A DNA stretch of 64,000 nucleotides from JAFGVL01 sp963662245 (GTDB taxonomy: Bacteria; Bacteroidota; Bacteroidia; Bacteroidales; Paludibacteraceae), in the NCBI GenBank assembly GCA_963662245.2, contig CAXXVQ010000008.1, positions 248,001-312,000 on the forward strand. Direction: 5' to 3'. The position numbers were made by a program, and so were the translations under genes. Shown here in pieces: positions 45,401 through 54,809 of the stretch (position 1 is its first letter; each line of letters starts with the position of its first letter). The notes below the pieces were generated by a model. The model did no database searches and was not told the origin of the DNA. It was given only the letters and a program-made list of their open reading frames with translations.

Positions 45401-48063
45401 GTTATGAGATCAGTATAGATAATGGTGCTTTTCAATCACCTAGTTCAGGGCTTACAGGATTAAGCCACATTGTAGACGGATTGAATTCTCTTGACTCAGT
45501 TGTTGCTAGGGTTGTTGCGACTGGTGCACTTCCGTGCGGTAATAGTATTGTTTCAGACTTGGTAAAATGTTATTTGCCTTGCAGTGGAATTAATTTCGAA
45601 CAAAACTTTGTAACAAAAGAAGCTTGTGTTGGAGATAGCTTAGTTCTATCCATTAGTAACATCATTGGCGGAACGGGTATTTACACTATATTATGGGATG
45701 GTGTATCTGGTTTGGCTTCTAATAAGATAAAGGTTAATCAAGATACTATAATTTATGTGGCGGTATCTGACGATAGTGGGTCTAATTGTACCCCAACAAA
45801 AAAATGGTTTAAAATAAAAGCGAATGCGTTGCCTACGGTTACTTTATCAGGTAACAGTACATATTGTTCAAATGAAATGGCATTCTTGGAGGCATCTCCA
45901 AGAAATTATGATAATTATGAATTTTTTGATAGGTTATTATCCATTTCAAATGGACCAAATCCTAGTGCTATAGATAGTATTGTGGAAGATGGTCATTACT
46001 ACTCAGTAGTTGCTACGCATAATAATTGTAGAGATACTTCCAATGTGATAACCATTTCGGTTGACACCGTATTGAGCATTCCTGATATTTATTGTGGAGA
46101 TAGTACATTGAGTTCTGTTACTTTCAAATGGAACGAAGTGAAAAATGCAACTGGATATGAAATTAGTGTTAACGGGTTTCCATATAATTCAATTTTCGAA
46201 TCAGAATTAACAAGTTCTCTCAGTGCCGGTGATACAGTATGGGCTAAGGTAAGAGCTGTAGGAAACACACCTTGTAGTGTGAGTAAAGCCTCTCCGCTTA
46301 TCTATTGTATTGCTGAAACATGTCGTCAAAAATCGTTTGTTATGCCAAATGATACTGTAATTTGTGAGGGAGAAAGCGTTACGGTTAACTTGACAGAAAT
46401 CACAAGTCCTAGTGGAAAATATGGTTTTAGTTGGGATGGCGGAACTACATACGGAAAAACTCTTTCACGAACATATACTGTGATGTCAGATACAACTATT
46501 ACTGTTGAAATGGTAGATTCTACGCAGCTTGAATGTCCAAGTACTGTGATGTATATGCAAGTGAAAGTTAATAAAACTCCTGTTTTTGATATGATTCTTA
46601 ATAATCTCAATGATTCGTCTTGTGCTGGAGAGATTTTAACTATCACACCAAGTGTTAATGGATTTGATAAATATACTTATCATATAGATGGGAATCTGGT
46701 TCAAGATTCGATACTAGGCAAATATTCTACTAATTCGCTTCTAATTGGAAAACATACAATAACTGGATCATCTGTCCACAATTCATGTGAATACAGTGCC
46801 GTAGACAAAGTTGATGAAGTATTAAGGTTCCCGTCGCTAACTTTCGTTAGTTCCGATATTGACAATGTGATTTGTGCGAGTGAACCATTGGAATTTACCG
46901 GATATTCTGGATCTTTAGGATTCGATGAGTATGATTTCTTTAAGAATGGTATTTCAGTACAAAAAGGTCTAGACTCAATTTATGCAACAAGCACTCTTGC
47001 TGACGGAGATGTAGTTTTATTAGTTGCAAGCACCTACGGGCAATGTTACCGAACATCACAAGAAATAAAAACAAAAGTAACTCCAGCTCCGGTATTTAAA
47101 TTATCTAGATTGTATGCAAATAAACCAATTTGTGATAAGGATACAGTGACTTTCACAATTAAGGAATCTCCAGATTCATACACACTTTTTAATAATAATG
47201 ATATTTTAGGAACAGCTTTAACCTCAGATACATTCTACATTGATAATCTTAAGAATTTAGATAAAATTTATATAGTAGGAACTAAGGGTGGGTGTACTAC
47301 AGTTTATTCAGACACGGTTCAAACAACAGTAGAGTTCAGACCTACAGCTGTTTTAAGCGTTGAAGAGGATTCGATTTGTATAGGAAGTAGTCATTTGTAT
47401 TCAGCATCTGGTGGAACAAGCTATTTGTGGAGTACAGGAGAAATCGGTTCTAGTATTACATATGCTCCAACTGCTAGTTCTGACTTATGGGTAAAAGCTG
47501 TTACTGGAAATTGTTCAAGTTTCCCTGATAGTGCTAAGATATATGTAGATCTTAATCAGCCTATTGCAAGTGCTGGTTTTGATCAAACAATTTGTCGATA
47601 CGAAAGTATTGAATTAACTGCTAGTGGAGGGCAATCTTACCATTGGGTATTAGGAGATTCTATTGAGAATCCACTGTTGCAAAGCACAATTGTAACTCCA
47701 CTAAAAACAGATACTTACCGTGTAGTTGTAACTAATTTAGTTTGCCGAGATTCTGCTGATGTTATTATTACAGTTGACAGGTGCTTAACTGAGCTGCCAT
47801 CTGAATTACCTCAGGTAATTACTCCTAATGGTGATGGAAAGAACGATGCTTTAGTCTTTACTGATATTGATTATTTTACAAATGCTAAACTAACTGTTTA
47901 CAACCGATGGTCGAATATTGTCTTTGAAGGAGAGCATTACAATAATGATTGGGAAGGAACAACAACAAATGGATCTCTTCTTCCTGATGGGACTTATTTT
48001 TATGTTCTTGAGTTAGGAAATGGAAGAGAACCATATAAGAACTATATAATGATACAACGATGA
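42472..48063 (+). CDS. Giant surface protein: PKD and Ig-like repeats with T9SS type B sorting domain
   Basis: A 1863-residue exported protein. Signal peptide in residues 1-20. Residues 28-280 hold three PKD domains (WDFGDGS at 56 and 143, WDFGGQG near 227). The rest is a chain of roughly fourteen Ig-like repeats each beginning near a C-(E/D/x)-G-(D/E) turn (ICEGDEIIFTA, ACEGDTVNLS, VCEGDLIDYT, ICENDPVTLT, ICEGESVTVN, ICDKDTVTF). The final 85 residues are a gliding-motility C-terminal (type B, CHU_C) domain: VITPNGDGKNDAL, YNRWSNIVFEG, NDWEGTTTNGSLLPDGTYFYVL. Type B proteins leave through the T9SS with help from a PorP/SprF protein, which is the next gene, overlapping by 4 bases. Expected as a long surface adhesin or filament. 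Codons are AT rich like the neighbours. Confidence 0.92.
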   Translation: MKKFIIGFTLILGFIPQAYSQCTPVIGSSQDPIEVCADVTVQFFDNSVCPSSAREWDFGDGSATTDVQNPSHAFSAGVVGDTTYTVTLRKLSSGTWYSTTKEVTIYKKPVASFGVSKLTACIIVDTLLFTNTSPMPVGTSLKWDFGDGSAQSSNPIETHTYTSAAVSYYIARLTVTNANCASVASKNIGVFDIPNPNFTLNSNEGCDPLTVIATNTTVEGVIPITDWLWDFGGQGTSSLKDPNAVTLTGANTYGISLSATNSAGCTNTTTNDVFVKKTPTVSFNLPASVCIADTANIIYTGDGDPTASYSWSFPNSQSVTGSTSGPYKVTYALAGEEKIILEVTENGCPNKDSTTIVVNSLPVVSLFSDELDNTICEGDEIIFTAQPSWNEKYIFYNQGVEVQNAATHTFQTTGLLSPNSLTVIAVDTNSCRSLASNAIVTNVSPEPITTISTPSTSICDKDTVIITATGVFDKYTFLRGYLVLQSGPSPILKTTLLGDGDQVTAYATNNGCEGRISNTLTFTESKRALKPVINCAGATADSITVVWNNDPSIDHYELSVDGGSFYQPGSRNTDTVTTHISGGRWFKVIGIADPTSPCGNTLVSDSIFCNNGFYYPISFVTSSSVFACEGDTVNLSVDSLITASPQYGISWDGGPYSKDTTYQLIASSSRVITVEMNDTLQPSAPTFKYYIELNVQALPKATILSESLNLCEGLLHNFTSNPAGYDEYEYSLNGAIVQTSDYHVYSSSSLPAGPNQQLTLKTTENSCVSRDTLDFNVVPKETAVINASRDSVCEGDLIDYTAVGDYYYYVFTNTVTGEILQDSTIKEMSTVMSTDSFLNVTLVTEDRYGCFSNPANLQVKSIALPDVSILASIPTGSTICENDPVTLTAASATGTSFNFYDNYYLAQSGASLTYLSDSITDKHNYFARAIYKGCLGPSSDTISYVVSDTLQKPQVYCGTSENGSVEILWDTVPNAMGYEISIDNGAFQSPSSGLTGLSHIVDGLNSLDSVVARVVATGALPCGNSIVSDLVKCYLPCSGINFEQNFVTKEACVGDSLVLSISNIIGGTGIYTILWDGVSGLASNKIKVNQDTIIYVAVSDDSGSNCTPTKKWFKIKANALPTVTLSGNSTYCSNEMAFLEASPRNYDNYEFFDRLLSISNGPNPSAIDSIVEDGHYYSVVATHNNCRDTSNVITISVDTVLSIPDIYCGDSTLSSVTFKWNEVKNATGYEISVNGFPYNSIFESELTSSLSAGDTVWAKVRAVGNTPCSVSKASPLIYCIAETCRQKSFVMPNDTVICEGESVTVNLTEITSPSGKYGFSWDGGTTYGKTLSRTYTVMSDTTITVEMVDSTQLECPSTVMYMQVKVNKTPVFDMILNNLNDSSCAGEILTITPSVNGFDKYTYHIDGNLVQDSILGKYSTNSLLIGKHTITGSSVHNSCEYSAVDKVDEVLRFPSLTFVSSDIDNVICASEPLEFTGYSGSLGFDEYDFFKNGISVQKGLDSIYATSTLADGDVVLLVASTYGQCYRTSQEIKTKVTPAPVFKLSRLYANKPICDKDTVTFTIKESPDSYTLFNNNDILGTALTSDTFYIDNLKNLDKIYIVGTKGGCTTVYSDTVQTTVEFRPTAVLSVEEDSICIGSSHLYSASGGTSYLWSTGEIGSSITYAPTASSDLWVKAVTGNCSSFPDSAKIYVDLNQPIASAGFDQTICRYESIELTASGGQSYHWVLGDSIENPLLQSTIVTPLKTDTYRVVVTNLVCRDSADVIITVDRCLTELPSELPQVITPNGDGKNDALVFTDIDYFTNAKLTVYNRWSNIVFEGEHYNNDWEGTTTNGSLLPDGTYFYVLELGNGREPYKNYIMIQR

Positions 48064-48989
48064 AGGCAAAAGGTTTAATAGTAATATGTTTTTGCTTGAT
48101 ATCGGAATTCTTGTCGGCTCAGCAGCTTCCTTTATTCAGTCAGCAAACATTTAATAGATTTGGTTTTAACCCAGCATGTGCAGGAAGTAAAAACAGTGTG
48201 GATGCTATGTTGACACATAGGACTCATATGGTAAATTTTCCTGGAGCGCCAACTACTCAGTTATTGACAGTTAGTGCTCCTTGGCAACAAATAAATATGG
48301 GTTTTGGGCTACGGGTATTAAACGATAATATTGGAGTTAGTAACAGTCTTTCAGTTAATCTTGCAACTAATTATGTACTTACTTTAGGCACAGGGAAACT
48401 GTCTTTAGGATTAGAAATTGGGGCTGATCAATATTCTGTGGATTGGGATCAATTAGTTCGATACAATGATGAAGATGAAATTATTCCACAATCAGAGGCA
48501 TCCATTACGACGCCAAATGGAGCGTTTGGCTTATTTTACACTACTGAAAACTGGTATTTTGGATATTCAGTTCAAAATTTATATCCTTCTAGATTAATAT
48601 TTGCAGGAGAGGAAACTGATTATTCAGCTAGAAAATACGCTACTCACTATTTTAATGTTGGAGGAGTAAAAAAACTCAATGATGATTTTCAACTTGAACC
48701 TTATGCATTAATAAAGGGAACAAAGTCAACTTGGCAGATGGATTTAGGATCTTATGTGGTACTTAAGCAAAAATATGGAGCAGGTTTAGCTTACCGAACA
48801 GGAGATGCTTTGGTGGTAACCCTAAAATTTGATCTTCCTGAGAAATTCTATATAGGTTATAGTTACGATGTTAGATTTAACTCATTAAGTACATACACTA
48901 ATAGTTCTCATGAGTTTATGTTGGGTTACTATTATAAGTTGCTTGAACCGGCAAGAAAAAAATCTATTCATCCAAGATATTATTTCTAA
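48060..48989 (+). CDS. PorP/SprF-family outer membrane protein of the type IX system
   Basis: A 309-residue outer membrane barrel. Signal peptide ending SAQQ. The N-terminal LPLFSQQTFNRFGFNPACAGS and the following HRTHMVNFPGAPTTQLLTVSAP are the standard start of PorP/SprF proteins (N-P-A-x-A-G-S motif). The rest alternates strands to a C-terminal YYFF-type ending. SprF of Flavobacterium johnsoniae is needed for secretion of the adjacent SprB adhesin, and PorP is needed for T9SS in Porphyromonas. Here the gene is between its likely cargo (overlap 4 bases) and the OmpA protein (overlap 1 base). Confidence 0.93.
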   Translation: MKAKGLIVICFCLISEFLSAQQLPLFSQQTFNRFGFNPACAGSKNSVDAMLTHRTHMVNFPGAPTTQLLTVSAPWQQINMGFGLRVLNDNIGVSNSLSVNLATNYVLTLGTGKLSLGLEIGADQYSVDWDQLVRYNDEDEIIPQSEASITTPNGAFGLFYTTENWYFGYSVQNLYPSRLIFAGEETDYSARKYATHYFNVGGVKKLNDDFQLEPYALIKGTKSTWQMDLGSYVVLKQKYGAGLAYRTGDALVVTLKFDLPEKFYIGYSYDVRFNSLSTYTNSSHEFMLGYYYKLLEPARKKSIHPRYYF

Positions 48990-51565
48990 TGAATCTAAAC
49001 ATACATATATTAATAGTATTTTTTTGTGGAATGTTATTTATTCCGCAAGGAATTTCTGCGCAAAAAAATTTACAAAAAGGAAATCGGCTTTTCGATTTAA
49101 ACCAATATGAAAGGGCAATTCCATACTTTCAAAAAGACATAAAAAGTAGAGATAAAAAGGTAAAGTTAGAAGCTACTTCTAGACTAGCAGATTGTTACCG
49201 ATTAATCGGAGATTTTAAGAGTGCTGAAAAATATTACAAAAAATCAATAAGGGGTAAAAATCCAGAATCTTTATTTAACTATGGGTTATCATTAAAAGCA
49301 GCAGCAAAATATGCCGAGGCAAAACAGGTTTTCGAAAGATATGTGGAAAAATACCCAGAAGACCCAAACGGACCTATGATGGTTAAGTCTTGTGATTTTG
49401 CACAGGAGATGCTTGATGCAGATAGAAATTATGACATTCGTGAATTAAAACCACTTAATACTGATAATGTAGAGATATCACCTGTTTTTTATAAAGGAGG
49501 AATTGTTTTTTCTTCTCAACGATCTGGTGGTATTCGTCCTTTTGTGAGTTCTGGCGGAGGAGTAATTGAGGCATTGTTGGATTTGTATTACATAGATTTT
49601 GATGGTTCTGAAGCTTCTCTAGGAAATAAATTGTATTTTTTTCCAGATTTAAATACAGCTAAGCATGAAGGTCCTGCTAGTTTTACCGCAGATGGTAAAA
49701 CTATTTATTATACGACTGCTGTTAATGGTAAAAGATTAAGTAAATCAGCAGATATTATTCAAAATACCTTGCAAATATTTAAATCAACTCTTGAAGGTGA
49801 TAGCGCATGGACTACTGCAAAAAGTGCTTTCAAATTTAACTCTTATGAGTATTCAGTATTACATCCATGTGTGTCTTCTGATGGTAAAAAAATATTTTTT
49901 GCTTCAGACATGCCTGGAGGCTATGGAGGAACTGATTTATACATTATTTATCAAAATAAGGATGGTTCATGGACAGAACCATACAACCTTGGTCCGGATG
50001 TTAATACCAGCGAAAATGAATTATATCCTTTTTATAATAACAATGGGAAAATTTATTTTTCTTCAAATGGTCACCCTGGAATGGGTAAATTGGATATTTT
50101 CGAGGCGGTATTTGATACGGATTACGGTTGGACAGATGTAAATAATCTGAGAGTTCCAATAAATTCAATAGGTGATGATATTTGCTATATTGAAAAAGGG
50201 AATTCTGGGAAAGGGTTGCTTGTTTCAGATCGAATAAATGGAACGGGAAAAGACGATATATATGCATTTGCTAAAATTCAACCTATTGAAATTGAAGTTG
50301 AAAAAGATCGAATTTGGATAAAAGATAACAGTGCTTTTGATGCATTGGAATATTCCATAAAAAAAGCAGCTGATAAAGAGCCTGTTGAAATGGAGTCGAA
50401 AGATGGATATTGGACATTTGCTCCTGAAAGAGATGTTGAATATACATTATCAGTAAGAAAAGAAGGGTTCTCTTATAATAGAGTTTTGTTTACGCTAGGG
50501 GACAATCAATTTGGTAACACTGAACTTCACATAAAACCGAAAAAAGATGATGTTGCTGTTAAGGTATTTGCAGGTGTTGCTAAGCCATTAAAAAGTGACA
50601 GCCTAGATACAAAGTTTGTAGAATCTATTCAACAACCGAAAGATAAATTAAGTCAGAAAATTAAAAGAGCATTTATAGGTATGACCTTTCAAGAGTATCC
50701 GGTGTCAACTGTGGCTGCATTTAAAGAGCCAGATATTCATAGAAACATGAAAGCAGATAGCGGTTTAATGGTGATGCATACGGTTAAAAATGAATTAATT
50801 AAAAAGGAAGTTACTGATATAGATGGTACTGCAGACTTTGTCGCTATAAATAATAAAGAAAATATTATTACTCTAGCTAAACATGAAGAAGGTAATCAAA
50901 TTAAAAAAGAGAAAATAACAATACAGAATACGAAAGAGGAGTTAGAAGTAGTTAAAGTAATTGTAAATGTTACTAGTGACTCTAAGTCAGTCTCAAGAGC
51001 TCCTGTAACTATTTATTTAGGTGATGCTATCATTGCTCATGGAAAAACAAATAGTAATGGGGTTTTTGAAGCTTCAGTTAGTGAAAAGAAAGATTATGTT
51101 ATTTCAGTTACGAAGTCAGGTTATTTTCAATCCAATACAAAAGTTTCCGTTTTGCCTGCAATTCGAAATTCTGGAGTTAACAATGTAGATGTAGAATTAG
51201 CACAACTCGATGAGGATGTATCCGTAAAGATTAATAATATATATTATGAATCAGGGAAATGGGAAGTTACGGCTTCTTCAAAGATTGAGTTAGATCGGTT
51301 GGCATTATTCTTAGCTGAAAACCGAAAAATAAAGGTGTTACAAATTTATTCGCATACTGACAATGTTGGTGAAGAAAAATTTAATTTACTATTGTCTCAA
51401 AAAAGAGCAAATGCTATCAAGGATTATTTGATTAAAAAAGGTGTAGATAAAGCACGCCTGGAAACAATAGGTATGGGAGAGACTGAACCTCTTTTTGAGG
51501 ATGCTAAATCAGAAAAAGACCGTGCTCAAAACAGAAGAACTGAGTTTAAAGTAATTTTAAAATAA
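48989..51565 (+). CDS. TPR - propeller - OmpA outer membrane protein (PorE/SprD-like)
   Basis: An 858-residue exported protein. Signal peptide in residues 1-24 (ISAQ). Residues 25-130: TPR helices (YERAIPYFQKDIKSRDKKVK, AKQVFERYVEKYPEDPN). Residues 150-430: a PD40/WD-like propeller (VEISPVFYKGGIVFSSQRSG, KKIFFASDMPGGYGGTDLYI, GKIYFSSNGHPGMGKLDIF). Residues 640-740: carboxypeptidase-regulatory-like domains. Residues 745-858: OmpA peptidoglycan-binding domain (IYYESGKWEVTASSKIELD, IYSHTDNVGEEKFN, NRRTEFKVIL). PorE and SprD-type proteins have this build and link the T9SS to the wall. Third gene of the operon. Confidence 0.92.
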   Translation: MNLNIHILIVFFCGMLFIPQGISAQKNLQKGNRLFDLNQYERAIPYFQKDIKSRDKKVKLEATSRLADCYRLIGDFKSAEKYYKKSIRGKNPESLFNYGLSLKAAAKYAEAKQVFERYVEKYPEDPNGPMMVKSCDFAQEMLDADRNYDIRELKPLNTDNVEISPVFYKGGIVFSSQRSGGIRPFVSSGGGVIEALLDLYYIDFDGSEASLGNKLYFFPDLNTAKHEGPASFTADGKTIYYTTAVNGKRLSKSADIIQNTLQIFKSTLEGDSAWTTAKSAFKFNSYEYSVLHPCVSSDGKKIFFASDMPGGYGGTDLYIIYQNKDGSWTEPYNLGPDVNTSENELYPFYNNNGKIYFSSNGHPGMGKLDIFEAVFDTDYGWTDVNNLRVPINSIGDDICYIEKGNSGKGLLVSDRINGTGKDDIYAFAKIQPIEIEVEKDRIWIKDNSAFDALEYSIKKAADKEPVEMESKDGYWTFAPERDVEYTLSVRKEGFSYNRVLFTLGDNQFGNTELHIKPKKDDVAVKVFAGVAKPLKSDSLDTKFVESIQQPKDKLSQKIKRAFIGMTFQEYPVSTVAAFKEPDIHRNMKADSGLMVMHTVKNELIKKEVTDIDGTADFVAINNKENIITLAKHEEGNQIKKEKITIQNTKEELEVVKVIVNVTSDSKSVSRAPVTIYLGDAIIAHGKTNSNGVFEASVSEKKDYVISVTKSGYFQSNTKVSVLPAIRNSGVNNVDVELAQLDEDVSVKINNIYYESGKWEVTASSKIELDRLALFLAENRKIKVLQIYSHTDNVGEEKFNLLLSQKRANAIKDYLIKKGVDKARLETIGMGETEPLFEDAKSEKDRAQNRRTEFKVILK

Positions 51566-51593
51566 TTTTAAACTAATTGCAATATAAAGCAGT

Positions 51594-54500
51594 ATGAGTG
51601 AAGAAATATTAAAAGCGTTAATGCAACTATTTGCCATTATCCTAAAACAGGATGGTGTGGTTTCTGAGACGCAACACGCAAGAGTAGAAGCCTTTTTAAA
51701 GCAGCAAATTAGTCCAGATCAAGTACCAGCTTATTTGAGTCTGTTTGAAGAAGCATCTGGATATAATGAGCAAGTAGAAGAAGAGTTAGACTCACAAGAA
51801 GGTGGAGGTAAAAAGAAGTTGACTTCCATGAAGGATTCTGTAAGAACCCTAGGTATTTGCAAAAAAATTAATAAAACGCTTGAGCAGAAGCAAAAAATAG
51901 TTGTGTTCACTAGGATTCTAGAAATGATATCTTCTGATAAAGTTCTGGGACCATTAGCAATGGAGATTATTGAGACTGTTGCTACAGTTTTTAAAATTGG
52001 TGCAACCGAGTACGATTCAATCAAAGACTTTGTTTTTGATCAAAGAGAAGGAGCAGAAACTGCTCAACAATTGCTAATTGTATCTGGAGATATTAATTTT
52101 TCCGGAGAAGAAAAACACCTATATTACGAGAATTTTTTAGGTGACATTAAATTTTTAAAAGTAGACTCGGTTGAGTTGTACTTTTTAAAAGCAAAAGCAC
52201 ATAATTTACAAATGAATGGTTTACCTCTATTTGAGGGACAAGTTCATATATTTCCAAGTGGAAGTACTATAAAGTTACCAACTGGTAAACCGGTTTATTA
52301 TAGTGAAGTTGCAGCGACTTATTTAAAAGATAAAATAGATGTTAATGTTACTTTTAATGCTCAAAACATTAAATATGTTTTCCCAAATGGAAACATTGGG
52401 CTAAGAGATATAAATATTTCTGAAGATACTGGGAAACTTGTGGGGATAATGGGGGCGTCCGGGTCTGGCAAATCAACTTTGTTAAATGTTTTAAACGGAA
52501 ATGATATACCTACAGAAGGACAAGTTTTAATCAACGGTATTGATATTCACAAAGACAAAGATAAGGTAGAAGGAGTTATTGGATATGTGCCACAAGACGA
52601 CTTGCTAATTGATGAGTTGACAGTATATGAAAACTTATACTATAATGGAAAACTTTGTTTAAGTAATTTAACTGAAGAACAACTTAATGACAAAATTATT
52701 GCATTGTTAAAAAGCTTGGACTTAATGAGTACCAAGGACCTGAAAGTTGGAAATGTTCTAGAAAAAACAATTAGTGGTGGGCAGAGAAAACGATTAAATA
52801 TTGGTTTAGAATTATTAAGAGAACCGTCCGTTTTATTTGTTGATGAACCAACTTCAGGTTTATCTTCAAGAGACTCGGAAAACATAATGGACCTGTTGAA
52901 AGAGTTGACGCTAAAAGGGAAAATTATTTTTGTAGTCATCCATCAACCTTCATCAGACATATATAAAATGTTTGATAAAATGTTCATTTTGGATGTAGGG
53001 GGATATTGTGTTTATTATGGTAATCCAGTAGAGGCCTTGCTGTATTTCAAAAGAAAAGCAAATCAAGCGGATCAAGATAGTGGTGAATGTATTACTTGTG
53101 GGAATGTAACTCCAGAGTTAGTTTTTAACATTATTGATACAAAATTAGTTGATGATTACGGTCGGCACTTGGAGCAAAGGAAAGTTTCTCCTATGCAATG
53201 GAATACTTATTTTCAAGAGGAAATTCCATTGAAAAAAATAGAAGACGCACAGGAACAACCTCCAAATTCACTGTTTATTCCAAAGAAATTTAAACAGTGG
53301 TTGGTTTTTATAAAAAGGGATGTATTGTCTAAGCTAAAAAACAGACAATACATGCTGATTAATATTTTAGAAGCTCCTGCTTTGGCTTTTGTGTTGTCTT
53401 TAATTGTTAAACATGCTGTTGATTCTGATAAGTATAATTTATATAAAAACGACAATCTTCCGGCTTATATATTTATGTGTATTGTCGTTGTTTTATTTAT
53501 GGGATTATCTTTATCGGCAGAAGAAATTATTAAAGATCGACGAATTTTAAAAAGAGAAAAATTCTTAAACCTCAGTAGAGGGGCTTATTTATTTTCTAAA
53601 ATTGGAATACTATTTACATTTTCAGCAGTTCAAGCCTTGTTATTTGTTTGGATAGGAAACAGTGTTTTAGAAATTGATGGAATGGGCTTTACTTATTGGT
53701 TAATTCTTTTTTCAGTAGGATGCTTTAGCAATATCTTAGGATTAAATATATCCGCTAGTTTTAATTCTGCTGTAACTATTTACATTCTAATACCTTTACT
53801 ATTAATTCCGCAAATGATTTTATCAGGAGCAATGTTCAGCTTTGATAAAATTAATCGTCTTTTTGGTGAAGAAAATAAAGTGCCGGTATTGGCAGAAGTG
53901 ATGGTGTCTAGATGGGCTTATGAAGCTTTGTCTGTTGAGCAATACAGCTCAAACGAGTTTGAAAAGGATTTGTTTATTTGGCACAAGCTGGAAAGTGATT
54001 TAAATTACAGAATGGCGTATTGGATTCCTGAATTAAAAAAGATGTCCAGTGAAGCGTTAAAGATAAAGGATGTTGAGGGCAAGCAAGAAGAGTATAAAAA
54101 TAAACTTCAAGCTATTGAGAATGCCATTAAACGGGAAAATGCTTCTTTGCCTAAAGCACATCAATTTCAATTTGTTGGGATTTTTAGACCTGCATTATTT
54201 GACATAGAATTTGAAACTTCATTTAAAAATTACTTGAATGATTTAAATGATTATTATTCCGAATTTTTTACCCAAGTAGAAGATCTATTATCGGATAAAA
54301 AAGCACATTTATTTGAGATAGATGGAAAGAATCAATATCAGGAAATGAAGCTAAAGTATGGAAATGAAAGTTTAGATGATTTATTAAAGGGAGTGACTGT
54401 TAGTAATAAAATTAAGGTAGTTGATGGTGATTTGGAACAATTTGTAGATCCAGTATTTAGAACACCAGATCCTAAAGTAGATGGATATAGAGCTCATTTT

Positions 54501-54803
54501 TATGCATCAATTAAACCAATTCCATTTACAGAAAGTTATCTTCCAACTTATACATATAATTTAATTATTATATGGATGATGAGTTTATTAGCATTTATCG
54601 CTTTGTATTTTGAATGGTTAAAGAAAATTATTGAAAAAATTTCTGCGGTTAAATTACCAGCAATTAAATTGCCTTGGATGGAAAAACTAATAATAAAGTT
54701 TTCAAAATCAAAAGAAATTAAAGACCCTAAGAAAAAGAAAAAAGAAAATAATATAGTAAAAGAGGAAAAATCAAAGGATCAAAACATAAGCAATGAAGAA
54801 TAA
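51594..54803 (+). CDS. TerB-like domain fused to an ABCG-type transporter
   Basis: A 1069-residue fusion. Residues 1-150: a helical TerB/DjlA-like domain (LKALMQLFAIILKQDGVVSE, KIVVFTRILEMISSDKVLGP). Residues 155-250 are a beta segment, perhaps FHA-like. Residues 258-480: an ABC ATPase, all motifs present (Walker A GASGSGKST 287-295, Q-loop VPQDD, signature ISGGQ 393-397, Walker B VLFVDEP, switch His VIHQPSSD). After 560: six membrane segments of an ABC-2 half transporter (ALAFVLSLIVKHA onward), a large soluble region with helical coils between the fifth and sixth, and a Lys-rich tail. It starts 28 bases after the OmpA gene and ends 6 before the MORN gene. Substrate unknown; it may export or flip a lipid or glycan for the surface apparatus. 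TerB call is by fold impression. Confidence 0.82.
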   Translation: MSEEILKALMQLFAIILKQDGVVSETQHARVEAFLKQQISPDQVPAYLSLFEEASGYNEQVEEELDSQEGGGKKKLTSMKDSVRTLGICKKINKTLEQKQKIVVFTRILEMISSDKVLGPLAMEIIETVATVFKIGATEYDSIKDFVFDQREGAETAQQLLIVSGDINFSGEEKHLYYENFLGDIKFLKVDSVELYFLKAKAHNLQMNGLPLFEGQVHIFPSGSTIKLPTGKPVYYSEVAATYLKDKIDVNVTFNAQNIKYVFPNGNIGLRDINISEDTGKLVGIMGASGSGKSTLLNVLNGNDIPTEGQVLINGIDIHKDKDKVEGVIGYVPQDDLLIDELTVYENLYYNGKLCLSNLTEEQLNDKIIALLKSLDLMSTKDLKVGNVLEKTISGGQRKRLNIGLELLREPSVLFVDEPTSGLSSRDSENIMDLLKELTLKGKIIFVVIHQPSSDIYKMFDKMFILDVGGYCVYYGNPVEALLYFKRKANQADQDSGECITCGNVTPELVFNIIDTKLVDDYGRHLEQRKVSPMQWNTYFQEEIPLKKIEDAQEQPPNSLFIPKKFKQWLVFIKRDVLSKLKNRQYMLINILEAPALAFVLSLIVKHAVDSDKYNLYKNDNLPAYIFMCIVVVLFMGLSLSAEEIIKDRRILKREKFLNLSRGAYLFSKIGILFTFSAVQALLFVWIGNSVLEIDGMGFTYWLILFSVGCFSNILGLNISASFNSAVTIYILIPLLLIPQMILSGAMFSFDKINRLFGEENKVPVLAEVMVSRWAYEALSVEQYSSNEFEKDLFIWHKLESDLNYRMAYWIPELKKMSSEALKIKDVEGKQEEYKNKLQAIENAIKRENASLPKAHQFQFVGIFRPALFDIEFETSFKNYLNDLNDYYSEFFTQVEDLLSDKKAHLFEIDGKNQYQEMKLKYGNESLDDLLKGVTVSNKIKVVDGDLEQFVDPVFRTPDPKVDGYRAHFYASIKPIPFTESYLPTYTYNLIIIWMMSLLAFIALYFEWLKKIIEKISAVKLPAIKLPWMEKLIIKFSKSKEIKDPKKKKKENNIVKEEKSKDQNISNEE

Positions 54804-54809
54804 ATAAAT

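Noticed and set aside
46326..46646. Minus-strand frame inside the giant PKD protein
   Set aside because: No start context or domain; codons reflect the reverse of a Ser/Thr-rich repeat.
42472..48063. Possible CRISPR or tandem DNA repeats inside the giant gene
   Set aside because: Repeats are at protein level only; no regular identical DNA units with spacers are seen.
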